A stretch of 64,000 nt of DNA from positions 4,216,001 to 4,280,000 of the forward strand of contig NZ_CP074102.1 of NCBI RefSeq assembly GCF_018310535.1, read 5' to 3'. Both the position numbers and the translations under genes were made by a program. Below the pieces are notes generated by a model. It worked only from the letters and a program-made list of their open reading frames with translations. It was not told the origin of the DNA and did no database searches. Shown here piece after piece: positions 24,890 to 33,400 of this stretch. Source of the DNA: Streptomyces mirabilis (GTDB taxonomy: Bacteria; Actinomycetota; Actinomycetes; Streptomycetales; Streptomycetaceae). Each line of letters opens with the position of its first letter. The stretch's first letter is position 1.

Positions 24890-25201
24890 TCAGCCGATGA
24901 TGCCGCCGAAGAGGCCGCCGTGCGCCATGCCGAGGAAGAAGCCGACGGCCGAGGCACCGAGACCCAGGATCAGGCCGAAGCGTTCCCGGGTCGTCTCCGA
25001 GATGAACTGCCCGGAGGCGCCGGTGATGATCCCGATCAGACCTGCCCACGAGCTGATGAGATGCAGGCTGTTGAAGGCTGCCGTGATGAGAGCGGTGACT
25101 CCGAGCACCAGAGTCACCGCGAGCAGCGTGTCTTGGAGGGGGTGGGGCTTGTGGTCCGTCGCGAACAGAGAGCCGGCAACGGTGGGTCGCGTCTGTGCCA
25201 T
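24890..25201 (-). CDS. Small membrane protein of unknown function
   Basis: A 103-residue protein with three hydrophobic segments (LAVTLVLGVTALITAAFNSL, WAGLIGIITGASGQFI, LGLGASAVGFFLGMAHGGLF). The ATG at 25201 is decided by AGGAGGTG 5 bases upstream; 15 codons of open frame before it are rejected. It lies divergent from rpsF and upstream of femX. I do not recognise the family, although it occurs at this place in Streptomyces genomes. Confidence 0.75.
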   Translation of the reverse strand: MAQTRPTVAGSLFATDHKPHPLQDTLLAVTLVLGVTALITAAFNSLHLISSWAGLIGIITGASGQFISETTRERFGLILGLGASAVGFFLGMAHGGLFGGIIG

Positions 25202-25513
25202 AGGGCACCTCCTGCGGAAGGCGGCGCATCGTAGCGCCATACACACCCGATGTGTACAGATTGACGGTGACCCCGGCCGGATTTCAACCGGAAGCGGGTG
25301 TGCAGGTACTCTGTACCCTCTGCACCGGTGTCTGCCCAGACCATGGCCAGGTCACGACAAGGATTCCCCGTCGGTTCACCGATCACTCGGTACATCGACG
25401 GACTCTTCTTGTCCGTGGCGTTGTCAGTGGCGGCGGATACCGTTGCGAACGCATCACAACCCTCCTGCCACGGAACCGCCGTGGCCGTTGAGTCCAAAGG
25501 AGGTGGGTTCCAC
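25202..25513. other. Divergent intergenic region upstream of rpsF
   Basis: About 310 bases between the small membrane-protein gene and rpsF. It must hold the promoter of the ribosomal-protein operon and contains a candidate leader hairpin (25461-25503). No other gene or repeat was seen. Confidence 0.6.
25461..25503 (+). promoter_or_regulatory. Candidate S6:S18 autoregulatory leader masking the rpsF ribosome-binding site
   Basis: CCTCC (25461-25465) can pair with the GGAGG ribosome-binding site (25499-25503). Inside, GCCACGG (25467-25473) pairs with CCGTGGC (25479-25485) around a loop AACCG, leaving an unpaired strand CGTTGAGTCCAAA. A leader RNA bound by S6:S18 through a CCG element is known for rpsF in many bacteria; whether this is that element is inference. 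Confidence 0.45.
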
Positions 25514-25804
25514 ATGCGTCACTACGAGGTGATGGTCATCCTCGACCCCGATCTCGAGGAGCGCGCTGTCTCCCCGCTGATCGAGAACTTCCTCTCCGTC
25601 GTCCGTGAGGGCAACGGAAAGGTCGAGAAGGTCGACACCTGGGGCCGTCGTCGTCTCGCGTACGAGATCAAGAAGAAGCCCGAGGGCATCTACTCGGTCA
25701 TCGACCTGCAGGCCGAGCCTGCGGTCGTCAAGGAGCTCGACCGCCAGATGAACCTGAACGAGTCGGTCCTCCGGACCAAGGTCCTCCGTCCCGAGACCCA
25801 CTGA
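25514..25804 (+). CDS. rpsF: 30S ribosomal protein S6
   Basis: A 96-residue protein starting [16 protein letters not shown] and ending with [15 protein letters not shown], typical of bacterial S6, which binds S18 on the platform of the 30S subunit. AAAGGAGGTG lies 9 bases before the ATG. First gene of the rpsF-ssb-rpsR-rplI operon; in many bacteria S6 and S18 together control this operon. Confidence 0.98.
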   Translation: MRHYEVMVILDPDLEERAVSPLIENFLSVVREGNGKVEKVDTWGRRRLAYEIKKKPEGIYSVIDLQAEPAVVKELDRQMNLNESVLRTKVLRPETH

Positions 25805-25881
25805 GCTCTGCAGCTCAGCTGATCTCGGGCATCGAGTAGCAGCACTAGCAGCCAGCAGCAAACCCGCCGAGAGGTTCCCCC

Positions 25882-26481
25882 ATGGCAGGCGAGACCGTCA
25901 TCACGGTCGTCGGCAATCTTGTCGACGACCCCGAGCTGCGCTTCACCCCTTCCGGTGCGGCGGTCGCGAAGTTCCGTGTCGCGTCCACCCCCCGCACCTT
26001 CGACCGTCAGACCAATGAGTGGAAGGACGGCGAGAGCCTGTTCCTGACCTGCTCGGTCTGGCGTCAGGCGGCGGAGAACGTCGCCGAGTCGCTCCAGCGA
26101 GGCATGCGCGTCATCGTGCAGGGCCGACTGAAGCAGCGGTCCTACGAGGACCGTGAGGGCGTCAAGCGCACGGTCTACGAGCTGGACGTCGAGGAAGTCG
26201 GCGCCAGCCTGAAGAACGCCACGGCCAAGGTCACCAAGACCACCGGTCGCGGTGGCCAGGGCGGTTACGGCGGTGGCGGTGGCGGCGGCCAGCAGGGCGG
26301 CGGCTGGGGCGGAGGCTCCGGTGGCGGCCAGCAGGGCGGCGGCGGAGCTCCCGCGGAGGACCCCTGGGCGACCAGCGCTCCTGCCGGTGGCAATCAGGGC
26401 GGCGGCGGTGGCGGCTGGGGTGGAAACTCCGGCGGCTCCGGCGGCTCTGGCGGCGGCTACTCGGACGAGCCCCCCTTCTAG
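25882..26481 (+). CDS. ssb: Single-stranded DNA-binding protein
   Basis: A 199-residue SSB. The OB fold covers about residues 1-112 ([54 protein letters not shown]). A glycine/glutamine-rich linker with repeated [13 protein letters not shown] units follows, then the acidic tip DEPPF that recruits replication and repair proteins. The linker is coded by repetitive GGCGGC-type DNA, prone to length variation. Located between rpsF and rpsR as in most bacteria. Confidence 0.97.
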   Translation: MAGETVITVVGNLVDDPELRFTPSGAAVAKFRVASTPRTFDRQTNEWKDGESLFLTCSVWRQAAENVAESLQRGMRVIVQGRLKQRSYEDREGVKRTVYELDVEEVGASLKNATAKVTKTTGRGGQGGYGGGGGGGQQGGGWGGGSGGGQQGGGGAPAEDPWATSAPAGGNQGGGGGGWGGNSGGSGGSGGGYSDEPPF

Positions 26482-26538
26482 GCCCCCGGGCCGAGGGTGG
26501 GCCGTACCCCCACTTCTTGATCACACAGGAGATACACC

Positions 26539-26775
26539 ATGGCGAAGCCGCCTGTGCGCAAGCCGAAGAAGAAGGTCTGCGCTTTCTGCAAGGACAAGGT
26601 CACGTACGTGGACTACAAGGACACGAACATGCTGCGGAAGTTCATTTCCGACCGCGGCAAGATCCGTGCCCGCCGCGTGACCGGCAACTGCACGCAGCAC
26701 CAGCGTGACGTCGCCACGGCCGTGAAGAACAGCCGTGAGATGGCGCTGCTGCCCTACACCTCCACCGCGCGATAA
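26539..26775 (+). CDS. rpsR: 30S ribosomal protein S18, zinc-ribbon (C+) form
   Basis: A 78-residue S18 with VCAFCKDK and NCTQHQ, the cysteine/histidine set of the zinc-containing C+ form. Many actinomycetes carry a second, cysteine-free S18 under zinc control elsewhere; this is the main operon copy. Start ATG 26539 has CACAGGAGAT upstream. Confidence 0.97.
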   Translation: MAKPPVRKPKKKVCAFCKDKVTYVDYKDTNMLRKFISDRGKIRARRVTGNCTQHQRDVATAVKNSREMALLPYTSTAR

Positions 26776-26793
26776 GGGAAGGGTGACCGACTA

Positions 26794-27240
26794 ATGAAGA
26801 TCATCCTCACCCACGAGGTCTCCGGCCTCGGTGCCGCGGGCGACGTCGTCGACGTCAAGGACGGTTACGCTCGCAACTACCTGATCCCGCGGAACTTTGC
26901 GATCCGCTGGACCAAGGGCGGCGAGAAGGACGTCGAGCAGATTCGTCGTGCTCGCAAGATCCACGAGATCGCGACCATCGAGCAGGCCAACGAGATCAAG
27001 GCCCGCCTCGAAGGCGTGAAGGTCCGTCTGGCCGTCCGCTCCGGCGACGCCGGTCGTCTCTTCGGTTCCGTCACCCCGGCCGACATCGCTTCGGCGATCA
27101 AGGCTTCCGGTGGCCCCGAGGTCGACAAGCGCCGTATCGAGCTGGGCTCGCCGATCAAGACCCTGGGCGCCCACGAGACGTCCGTGCGTCTGCACCCCGA
27201 GGTTGCCGCCAAGGTCAACATCGAGGTCGTCGCGGCCTGA
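26794..27240 (+). CDS. rplI: 50S ribosomal protein L9
   Basis: A 148-residue L9 beginning [20 protein letters not shown] with the signature [12 protein letters not shown], then the long connecting helix and C-terminal RNA-binding domain. Last gene of the operon, 18 bases after rpsR, with a terminator 25 bases beyond. Confidence 0.98.
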   Translation: MKIILTHEVSGLGAAGDVVDVKDGYARNYLIPRNFAIRWTKGGEKDVEQIRRARKIHEIATIEQANEIKARLEGVKVRLAVRSGDAGRLFGSVTPADIASAIKASGGPEVDKRRIELGSPIKTLGAHETSVRLHPEVAAKVNIEVVAA

Positions 27241-27264
27241 CCGCTGCGCTCGGCATAGCTGAGA

Positions 27265-27296
27265 GAAGGGCCGTACCCGCTGGGGTACGGCCCTTC
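27265..27296 (+). terminator. Terminator of the rpsF-rplI operon
   Basis: GAAGGGCCGTACCC and GGGTACGGCCCTTC form a perfect 14-bp stem over GCTG, followed by TTCG. Confidence 0.9.
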
Positions 27297-27324
27297 TTCG
27301 TTCGGCAGGGGCGAGCTGTCCTAT

Positions 27325-27338
27325 GTTTCACGTGAAAC
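27325..27338. other. parS: parS site (exact), first of a cluster of three
   Basis: Exact GTTTCACGTGAAAC between convergent rplI and the MATE gene, just past the rplI terminator. Confidence 0.95.
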
Positions 27339-27342
27339 GGGG

Positions 27343-27356
27343 GTTTCACGTGAAAC
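27343..27356. other. parS: parS site (exact), second of the cluster
   Basis: Exact copy starting 18 bp from the previous site, with only four bases between the two palindromes. This is the tightest pair in the window. Confidence 0.95.
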
Positions 27357-27437
27357 AGGTCTGAGGGCGAGGACGGGGGCGGGGGCGACGGCCAGGGCGA
27401 GGGGCAGGGCAGGTCAGGTTGGCCGGCCGTACCGGCC

Positions 27438-27451
27438 GTTTCACGTGAAAC
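27438..27451. other. parS: parS site (exact) inside a 26-bp palindrome
   Basis: Exact copy flanked by CCGGCC and GGCCGG, so the whole of 27432-27457 is palindromic. It lies 16 bases beyond the MATE stop and may also serve as that gene's terminator hairpin. Confidence 0.95.
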
Positions 27452-27466
27452 GGCCGGCGTACTGGT

Positions 27467-28804
27467 TCAACGCGTTGCGCCCGTGACGATCCAGCGTCCC
27501 GAGCGGGAGCGCAGCCACAGGGTCAGCATCCGCACCGTCGTCATCAGCGTCATCGCTCCCCAGAGCGCGGTGAGCCCGCCGCCGAGCGTGGGCACCAGCA
27601 GCGCCACGGGAGTGAAGAGCGCCAGGGTGAGCAGCATGGCCCATGCCAGGTAGGGGCCGTCTCCCGCGCCCATCAGGACTCCGTCCAGGACGAAGACGAC
27701 CCCGCTGATCGGTTGTGAGACGGCCACCAGAACCAGGGCGGGAAGCGCCGTGCTCTGGACGGCCGAGTCGCTGGTGAACAAGGGAAGGAAGATCGGGCGG
27801 GCGGCGATCACCAGCAGGCCGAGGACGACGCCGGAAGCGATGCCCCACTGGACCATGCGGCGGCAGGCCTCGCGAGCACCCTGAGCGTCGTTCGCACCGA
27901 GATAGCGTCCGATGATGGCCTGTCCGGCGATGGCGATCGCGTCGAGCGCGAAGGCGAGCAGACTCCACAGGGACAGGATGATCTGATGTGCGGCCATATC
28001 GGCGTCCCCGAGCCGTGCGGCGACAGCCGTGGCGATCATGAGGATCGTCCTCAGCGACAGAGTGCGCACGAGCAGGGGCGCACCGGCCTGAGCGCAGGCC
28101 CGTATCCCGGCGGCGTCCGGGCGTAGCGAGGCCCCGTGCTTTCGGGCTCCGCGGACGACGACGAAGAGATACACCGCCGCCATACCGAACTGGGCGATGA
28201 CGGTCCCCCAGGCGGAGCCGGCGATACCCAGTCCGGCGCCGTAGACGAGGCCCGCGTTGAGCACGGCGTTGGCGACGAAGCCCCCGACGGCGACATAGAG
28301 GGGGGTCTTCGTGTCCTGCAGTCCGCGCAGGACCCCGGTGGACGCGAGCACGATGAGCATCGCGGGGATGCCGAGCGAGGAGATGCGCAGATAGGTCGTC
28401 GCGTACGGGGCCGCGGTGTGCGAGGCACCGAAGAGTTCCACAAGAGCGGGTGCCGTGGGCAGGACGGCCGCTATCACGACCGCGCCGAGCAGCAGCGCGA
28501 GCCAGATGCCGTCCATGCCCTGGCGTATCGCGGCCCGCAGATCACCGGCGCCGACCCGTCGGGCGACGGCGGCGGTGGTGGCGTACGCGAGGAAGACGAA
28601 AACGCTGACGGCGGTCGTGAGAAGGGCGGAAGCGACACCGAGGCCCGCCAGCTGCGCGGTGCCGAGGTGTCCGACGATGGCGCTGTCGGCCATCACGAAA
28701 AGAGGCTCGGCGACGAGTGCGCCGAAGGCCGGAACGGCCAGCGCGACGATCTCTCGGTCGTGTCGGCGTCGGGCGGCCTCGGGTGCCGGGGGAGCCTGTG
28801 TCAT
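27467..28804 (-). CDS. MATE-family efflux transporter (DinF-like)
   Basis: A 445-residue protein with about 12 hydrophobic helices starting EIVALAVPAFGALVAEPLFV and containing ADSAIVGHLGTAQLAGLGVA, the MATE/DinF signature. It exports cationic drugs or metabolites by H+ or Na+ antiport; the substrate is not evident. The start is uncertain by two codons: ATG 28804 (MTQAPPAPEAARRR) is used, GTG 28810 is better spaced from GGAAG. It is convergent to rplI and divergent from dnaB. Confidence 0.9.
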   Translation of the reverse strand: MTQAPPAPEAARRRHDREIVALAVPAFGALVAEPLFVMADSAIVGHLGTAQLAGLGVASALLTTAVSVFVFLAYATTAAVARRVGAGDLRAAIRQGMDGIWLALLLGAVVIAAVLPTAPALVELFGASHTAAPYATTYLRISSLGIPAMLIVLASTGVLRGLQDTKTPLYVAVGGFVANAVLNAGLVYGAGLGIAGSAWGTVIAQFGMAAVYLFVVVRGARKHGASLRPDAAGIRACAQAGAPLLVRTLSLRTILMIATAVAARLGDADMAAHQIILSLWSLLAFALDAIAIAGQAIIGRYLGANDAQGAREACRRMVQWGIASGVVLGLLVIAARPIFLPLFTSDSAVQSTALPALVLVAVSQPISGVVFVLDGVLMGAGDGPYLAWAMLLTLALFTPVALLVPTLGGGLTALWGAMTLMTTVRMLTLWLRSRSGRWIVTGATR

Positions 28805-28810
28805 GGGCAC

Positions 28811-29263
28811 CAATCTAATCTTCCACAGGTAAGAGATGCAAAGTGATAGTGACCATTACCCGAGCTCTCGTCGGGCGTGTCGCCGTGTACCGTTTGCAGC
28901 GATCTTGGTCCTACCGGGAAAGTTTTTCTTCTGCACAGCCGGTGGATGGTAAACGAGCAGGTCAGAGCGGTTTCTTTCGAGTGGTTGAGGGCTTGTTCAC
29001 AGGCCTGTCCACCGGGTCGTGCACAGGTTTTGTGGAGTTCTCCACAGCATCCGGGCCGTCGTCCACATGGCCTGTGGATAACCAGATTGGCTGACGGTGC
29101 CCGCGGGCCTAACGTGGTGCGGCGCCCGCTCTCTTCTCTGCCCTCGGAAACCTCGCAAAACCGACGTGTCAGAACCGGAGTTGGGCTTCTTAGTTGTCAG
29201 TGCCGTGCCGTAGAAATGAAGGGCACGGTTAGGTCCGCTCGGCGGACGGGAGGAGGTGGCTCG
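28811..29263. other. Divergent region between the MATE gene and dnaB
   Basis: About 450 bases, less GC-rich than the genes around it. It contains a group of DnaA-box-like sequences (28993-29081 and a weaker one at 28819-28827) and the dnaB promoter and ribosome-binding site. No gene was recognised. Confidence 0.65.
28993..29081. promoter_or_regulatory. Cluster of DnaA-box-like sequences upstream of dnaB
   Basis: TTGTTCACA (28993-29001, one mismatch), TTCTCCACA (29038-29046), TCGTCCACA (29059-29067) and TGTGGATAA (29073-29081, minus strand TTATCCACA). The last three fit the degenerate Streptomyces box (T/C)(T/C)(G/A/C)TCCACA and lie within 44 bases. The number is far below that of oriC. Confidence 0.55.
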
Positions 29264-30739
29264 GTGAGTATTTCCGAGCCCTTGGACGACCCGTGGGCCG
29301 ACAGCGGTCCCAGTGATCGTCTGCCCGCTTCCCGCCGAGGCCGCGAGGGTGGCCGGGGCCGCGACGAACAGCACGACCGCGACCGGGACAACGGGCCGTG
29401 GGAAGGCGGAGGTTCGTCCTTCGAGCGCGTACCTCCCCAGGACCTCGACGCCGAGCAGTCCGTTCTCGGTGGCATGCTCCTGTCCAAGGACGCCATCGCC
29501 GACGTCGTCGAGGTCATCAAGGGCCACGACTTCTACCGGCCCGCGCACGAGACCATCTACACCGCGATCCTCGATCTGTACGCGAAGGGCGAGCCGGCCG
29601 ACCCGATCACGGTCGCAGCCGAGCTCACCAAGCGAGGTGAGATCACCAAGGTCGGTGGTGCCTCGTATCTGCACACCCTCGTCCAGACGGTCCCCACGGC
29701 GGCGAATGCCGAGTACTACGCGGAGATCGTCCATGAGCGCGCGGTCCTGCGCCGCCTGGTCGAGGCCGGCACGCGCATCACACAGATGGGATACGCGGCC
29801 GACGGCGACGTGGACGAGATCGTCAATACCGCCCAGGCCGAGATCTACGCGGTCACCGAGCAGCGCACCACCGAGGACTACCTGCCGCTCGGCGACATCA
29901 TGGAGGGCGCGCTCGACGAGATCGAGGCGATCGGTTCACGGTCGGGCGAGATGACCGGTGTACCGACCGGCTTCACCGACCTCGACTCCCTCACGAACGG
30001 TCTGCACCCGGGCCAGATGATCATCATCGCGGCTCGTCCCGCCATGGGTAAGTCGACGCTGGCGCTGGACTTCGCACGGGCCTGTTCGATCAAGCACAAC
30101 ATGCCCAGCGTGATCTTCTCGCTCGAAATGGGGCGCAACGAGATCGCGATGCGTCTGCTGTCGGCCGAGGCCCGCGTGGCCCTGCACCACATGCGATCCG
30201 GCACGATGACCGACGAGGACTGGACGCGGCTCGCGCGCCGGATGCCCGACGTCTCGGCCGCGCCGCTCTACATCGACGACTCCCCGAACCTGTCCATGAT
30301 GGAGATCCGCGCCAAGTGCCGGCGCCTCAAGCAGCGCGCTGATCTGAAGCTCGTCGTCATCGACTATCTCCAACTGATGCAGTCGGGCGGCAAGCGGTCC
30401 GAGAGCCGGCAGCAGGAGGTCTCCGACATGTCGCGAAACCTGAAGCTGCTGGCCAAGGAGCTGGAGCTGCCGGTGATCGCGCTCTCGCAGCTCAACCGTG
30501 GTCCCGAACAGCGCACGGACAAGAAGCCCATGGTCTCCGACCTGCGTGAATCCGGATCGATCGAGCAGGACGCGGACATGGTGATCCTGCTGCACCGTGA
30601 GGATGCCTACGAGAAGGAGTCACCGCGCGCGGGCGAGGCGGACATCATCGTCGGCAAGCACCGTAACGGCCCGACGGCCACGATCACCGTGGCCTTCCAG
30701 GGCCACTACTCGCGCTTCGTGGACATGGCACAGACCTGA
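29264..30739 (+). CDS. dnaB: Replicative DNA helicase
   Basis: A 491-residue hexameric helicase that unwinds DNA at the replication fork. A basic/acidic disordered head of about 60 residues precedes the N-terminal domain (RVPPQDLDAEQSVLGGMLLS) and the RecA-like motor with Walker A ARPAMGKSTLALDFARA, IFSLEMGRNEIAMRL, Walker B KLVVIDYLQLM and ALSQLNRGPEQR. No intein interrupts the gene, unlike in some mycobacteria. Start GTG 29264 is set by GGAGGAGG 8 bases upstream; the frame is open far upstream through the DnaA-box region but without signals. Confidence 0.96.
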   Translation: MSISEPLDDPWADSGPSDRLPASRRGREGGRGRDEQHDRDRDNGPWEGGGSSFERVPPQDLDAEQSVLGGMLLSKDAIADVVEVIKGHDFYRPAHETIYTAILDLYAKGEPADPITVAAELTKRGEITKVGGASYLHTLVQTVPTAANAEYYAEIVHERAVLRRLVEAGTRITQMGYAADGDVDEIVNTAQAEIYAVTEQRTTEDYLPLGDIMEGALDEIEAIGSRSGEMTGVPTGFTDLDSLTNGLHPGQMIIIAARPAMGKSTLALDFARACSIKHNMPSVIFSLEMGRNEIAMRLLSAEARVALHHMRSGTMTDEDWTRLARRMPDVSAAPLYIDDSPNLSMMEIRAKCRRLKQRADLKLVVIDYLQLMQSGGKRSESRQQEVSDMSRNLKLLAKELELPVIALSQLNRGPEQRTDKKPMVSDLRESGSIEQDADMVILLHREDAYEKESPRAGEADIIVGKHRNGPTATITVAFQGHYSRFVDMAQT

Positions 30740-30830
30740 TCCGCCCTCCTGGGCGCGGTGCGGAAGACATGCGCCCGGTCTTCGGGGAAATGCACTCGAC
30801 GTGCGGTGCCCGGCCGGGTGGACTGAGGGC

Positions 30831-32216
30831 ATGACGACACCTCAGGAAAAGCTCCTTCCCGGCACGCGCCGGGCTCTGTTGCACCGCATCGCCGCCGCTC
30901 AGGCCGAGGGGCGGGCGCCGTCGCTGGTCGCGGCGGTCGTCCGGGGCGGGGAGCCGGTGTGGCACGGGTCGCGCACTTCGGTGGACGGGCACGGACCGGA
31001 CGAGAACGTGCAGTACCGGATCGGTTCGATCACCAAGACCTTCACGGCCGTGCTGGTGCTGCGGCTGCGCGACGAGGGACTGCTCGACCTGGGCGACCCG
31101 CTGGAGAAGCATCTGCCGGGCACCGGTGCGGGGGAGGCCACCATCGCCCAGCTCCTCACGCACACCGGCGGGCTGGCGGCCGAGACGCCCGGCCCCTGGT
31201 GGGAACGCACACCTGGTTCGCTGCGTCCCGAGCTCTCCGACGTGCTCGGTGAGCAGCCCTTCCTGCATCCGGCCGGGCGGCTGCACCACTATTCGAACCC
31301 CGGCTACACCCTGCTGGGCGCACTGATCGAGGAAATGCGGGGAGTCCCCTGGGAAGAGGCCCTGCGGCGCGAGGTGCTCGACCCGCTCGGCCTGCACCGC
31401 ACGAGTGGGCAGCCGCAGGCACCCCACGCGGGTGGCTGGGCCGTGCATCCGTGGGCGGACGTCATGATGCCGGAGCCCGCCGAGGACCTCGGCCGAATGG
31501 CTCCGGCCGGGCAACTGTGGTCCACCACGGGGGATTTGGCCCGCTTCGCCGTCTTCCTGGCCACGGGGCACGCGGCGGTGCTCAGCGCGGAGTCCCTGCG
31601 GGAGATGCGTATGCCCGCGGCCCCCTTGGAAGCCGATCAGCTCGCCTCGGGAGACTCCTACGGGCTGGGACTGCAGGTGCTGCATCGGTCGGGCCGGATC
31701 CTGGTGGGCCACTCAGGGTCTCTGCCCGGCTTCCTTGCGGCGCTCGCGATCGGTGTGGAGGACGACGTGGCGGCGGTGGTGCTGGCCAACTGCACCTCCG
31801 GTCCGCGGGCGCTGACCGTGGCCACCGATCTCGTACGAATTGTCGCCGAGGCTGAGCCGCGGATTCCCGAGCCATGGCGTCCGGCCGCCGAAGTCGATCA
31901 GTCCGTCCTGGAGTTGGCCGGCCCCTGGTACTGGGGTACCCAGGCGTGCGCGTTGCGTCTGAGGGCCGACGGCATGGTCGAGATGGGCCCGCTGGCCGGG
32001 GGTGGCCGCGGGTCGCGCTTCCGGGCGAACGGTGACGGGACCTGGACGGGGCTCGACGGCTACTACAGGGGGGAGCCGCTACGGGCCGTACGGCGCCCGG
32101 ACGGGTCCCTGAGTCACCTCGACCTCGGGTCGTTCGTCTTCACGCGTCAGCCGTACGACGAGGGCGCTCCTGTGCCGGGAGGAGTGGACCCCGAGGGCTG
32201 GCGAGGGATTCAGTAG
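30831..32216 (+). CDS. Serine beta-lactamase-fold hydrolase (class C/EstB type)
   Basis: A 461-residue protein of the beta-lactamase/transpeptidase-like family. The nucleophile is in GSITKTFTA (SxxK), the second motif is YSNPGY (YxN), and HSGS takes the place of KTG, a set seen in EstB-type esterases and D-aminopeptidases. A C-terminal beta-barrel-like domain of about 100 residues follows (ELAGPWYWGTQACALRL). No signal peptide is visible, so a cytoplasmic esterase/peptidase is more likely than antibiotic resistance. ATG 30831 has GAGGG directly upstream. Confidence 0.85.
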   Translation: MTTPQEKLLPGTRRALLHRIAAAQAEGRAPSLVAAVVRGGEPVWHGSRTSVDGHGPDENVQYRIGSITKTFTAVLVLRLRDEGLLDLGDPLEKHLPGTGAGEATIAQLLTHTGGLAAETPGPWWERTPGSLRPELSDVLGEQPFLHPAGRLHHYSNPGYTLLGALIEEMRGVPWEEALRREVLDPLGLHRTSGQPQAPHAGGWAVHPWADVMMPEPAEDLGRMAPAGQLWSTTGDLARFAVFLATGHAAVLSAESLREMRMPAAPLEADQLASGDSYGLGLQVLHRSGRILVGHSGSLPGFLAALAIGVEDDVAAVVLANCTSGPRALTVATDLVRIVAEAEPRIPEPWRPAAEVDQSVLELAGPWYWGTQACALRLRADGMVEMGPLAGGGRGSRFRANGDGTWTGLDGYYRGEPLRAVRRPDGSLSHLDLGSFVFTRQPYDEGAPVPGGVDPEGWRGIQ

Positions 32217-32239
32217 CCGCTGTCCTGCTGCGGGGGGCT

Positions 32240-32253
32240 GTTTCACGTGAAAC
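32240..32253. other. parS: parS site (exact) inside a 26-bp palindrome
   Basis: Exact copy flanked by GGGGCT and AGCCCC (32234-32259), in the 61-base gap between the convergent hydrolase and GNAT genes. The palindrome can also act as their shared terminator. Confidence 0.95.
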
Positions 32254-32277
32254 AGCCCCTTGGAGCACACAGGTGGC

Positions 32278-32730
32278 TCAGAGCGCCAGCTTGAAGCCCA
32301 CGTGTGAGGCCGTGAAGCCGAGCCGCTCGTAGAAGCGGTGGGCGTCAGTGCGGGTGGCGTCGGAGGTCAGTTCGACCAACTGGCATCCCTGGCGCCGGGA
32401 TTCTTCGATCGCCCACTCGATGAACCGGGAGCCGAGGCCGCTGCCGCGCTCGTCGGAGTGGATGCGCACGCCCTCGATGAGGGAGCGGGTCGAGCCCTTG
32501 CGGGACAGCCCGGGTATGACCGTGAGCTGCAGGGTGCCGACGACGCGTCCCTCACGCACCGCGACCACCAGGTGCTGATTCGGGTCGGCGCTCAGCCGCT
32601 CGAGCGCGGCCAGGTAGGGGGTCAGGTCGTCGGGTGACTCCCGCTGGGCGCCGAGCGGATCATCGGCGAGCATCGCGACGATGGCGGGGACATCGTCCGA
32701 AGCTGCCGGTCGAATCTCAAGATCTCCCAT
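32278..32730 (-). CDS. GNAT-family N-acetyltransferase
   Basis: A 150-residue single-domain GNAT protein: IRPAASDDVPAIVAMLADDP at the start, acetyl-CoA loop SDERGSGLGSRFIEWAIEES, and the C-terminal RTDAHRFYERLGFTASHVGF. This layout resembles amino-group acetyltransferases acting on small molecules; the substrate is unknown. ATG 32730 is used; a GTG two codons earlier is equally possible, and neither has a strong ribosome-binding site. Confidence 0.87.
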   Translation of the reverse strand: MGDLEIRPAASDDVPAIVAMLADDPLGAQRESPDDLTPYLAALERLSADPNQHLVVAVREGRVVGTLQLTVIPGLSRKGSTRSLIEGVRIHSDERGSGLGSRFIEWAIEESRRQGCQLVELTSDATRTDAHRFYERLGFTASHVGFKLAL

Positions 32731-32800
32731 GGCCACAGCGTATCCAGGCCCTGCGCGGACTGTGCGGGTGCCCGGCGGGGGACGGGAGGTCGTCCCCTGC

Positions 32801-33259
32801 CTAGGCGGACACGCTCGCCGATTCCACTACACGGACCAGTGGGGCCAGTTCGGGGGACTTGGCCGCTTCGTCGAGCGCCTCGCGCAGGGCGCTGTCATTG
32901 GTGGGCCGCGCCTCTTCGAGGAGCTTGAGGCCGGCCTCGCTGACATTCGTGTAGATGCCGCGGCGGTCGGTCGGGCACAGATAGCGGGCGAGCAGACCAC
33001 GGTCCTCGAGCCGGGTGACGAGCCGTGTGGTGGCGCTCTGACTGAGCACGACCGCGTCCGCGACCTGTTTCATCTGCAAGTGACCACCCTCGCCGTCGTG
33101 CTGTCGGCTGAGCACGTCGAGCAGGGAGTACTCCCGCACGCTGAGGTCGTGCTTGGTCTGCAGGGCGCGCTCGATGTGGGCCTCGATCCTCCCGTGCAGT
33201 AGGGAGAGGGCGCACCACCCCTGAGCAAGGGCGGTGAGCGCGGGGTCCGTGGCTGTCAT
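32801..33259 (-). CDS. MarR-family transcriptional regulator
   Basis: A 152-residue winged-helix regulator: LSVREYSLLDVLSRQHDGEG, recognition region MKQVADAVVLSQSATTRLVT and wing EDRGLLARYLCPTDRRGIYT, all typical of MarR. GGAGG lies upstream of ATG 33259. It is divergent from the MFS exporter gene, with an inverted repeat between, the usual arrangement of a repressor of its neighbouring efflux pump. Confidence 0.9.
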   Translation of the reverse strand: MTATDPALTALAQGWCALSLLHGRIEAHIERALQTKHDLSVREYSLLDVLSRQHDGEGGHLQMKQVADAVVLSQSATTRLVTRLEDRGLLARYLCPTDRRGIYTNVSEAGLKLLEEARPTNDSALREALDEAAKSPELAPLVRVVESASVSA

Positions 33260-33309
33260 GGCGTGTTCCTCCGTCCCGGAGCAGCTGACACCAGGGTAGA
33301 GCACGAGCG

Positions 33310-33351
33310 CAATAGTCCGCTCTTGCGTATAGCCCGCGTGTGCAACTATTG
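33310..33351. promoter_or_regulatory. Inverted repeat in the marR-MFS divergent promoter region
   Basis: CAATAGT (33310-33316) and ACTATTG (33345-33351) are exact complements, with TTGCG...GTGTGCAA between them. The arms are AT-rich against the local background. This is the likely control region for both genes; the exact MarR site is not decided. Confidence 0.45.
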
Positions 33352-33400
33352 TGAACGCACGCAAAGCGCTCCTGCAATCGTTTGGGAAGGTGTCCCCACC

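Noticed and set aside
28993..29081. Whether the DnaA-box cluster is the chromosomal origin
   Set aside because: Only three or four boxes, no dnaA/dnaN next to it, and in Streptomyces oriC lies between dnaA and dnaN on the other side of parB.
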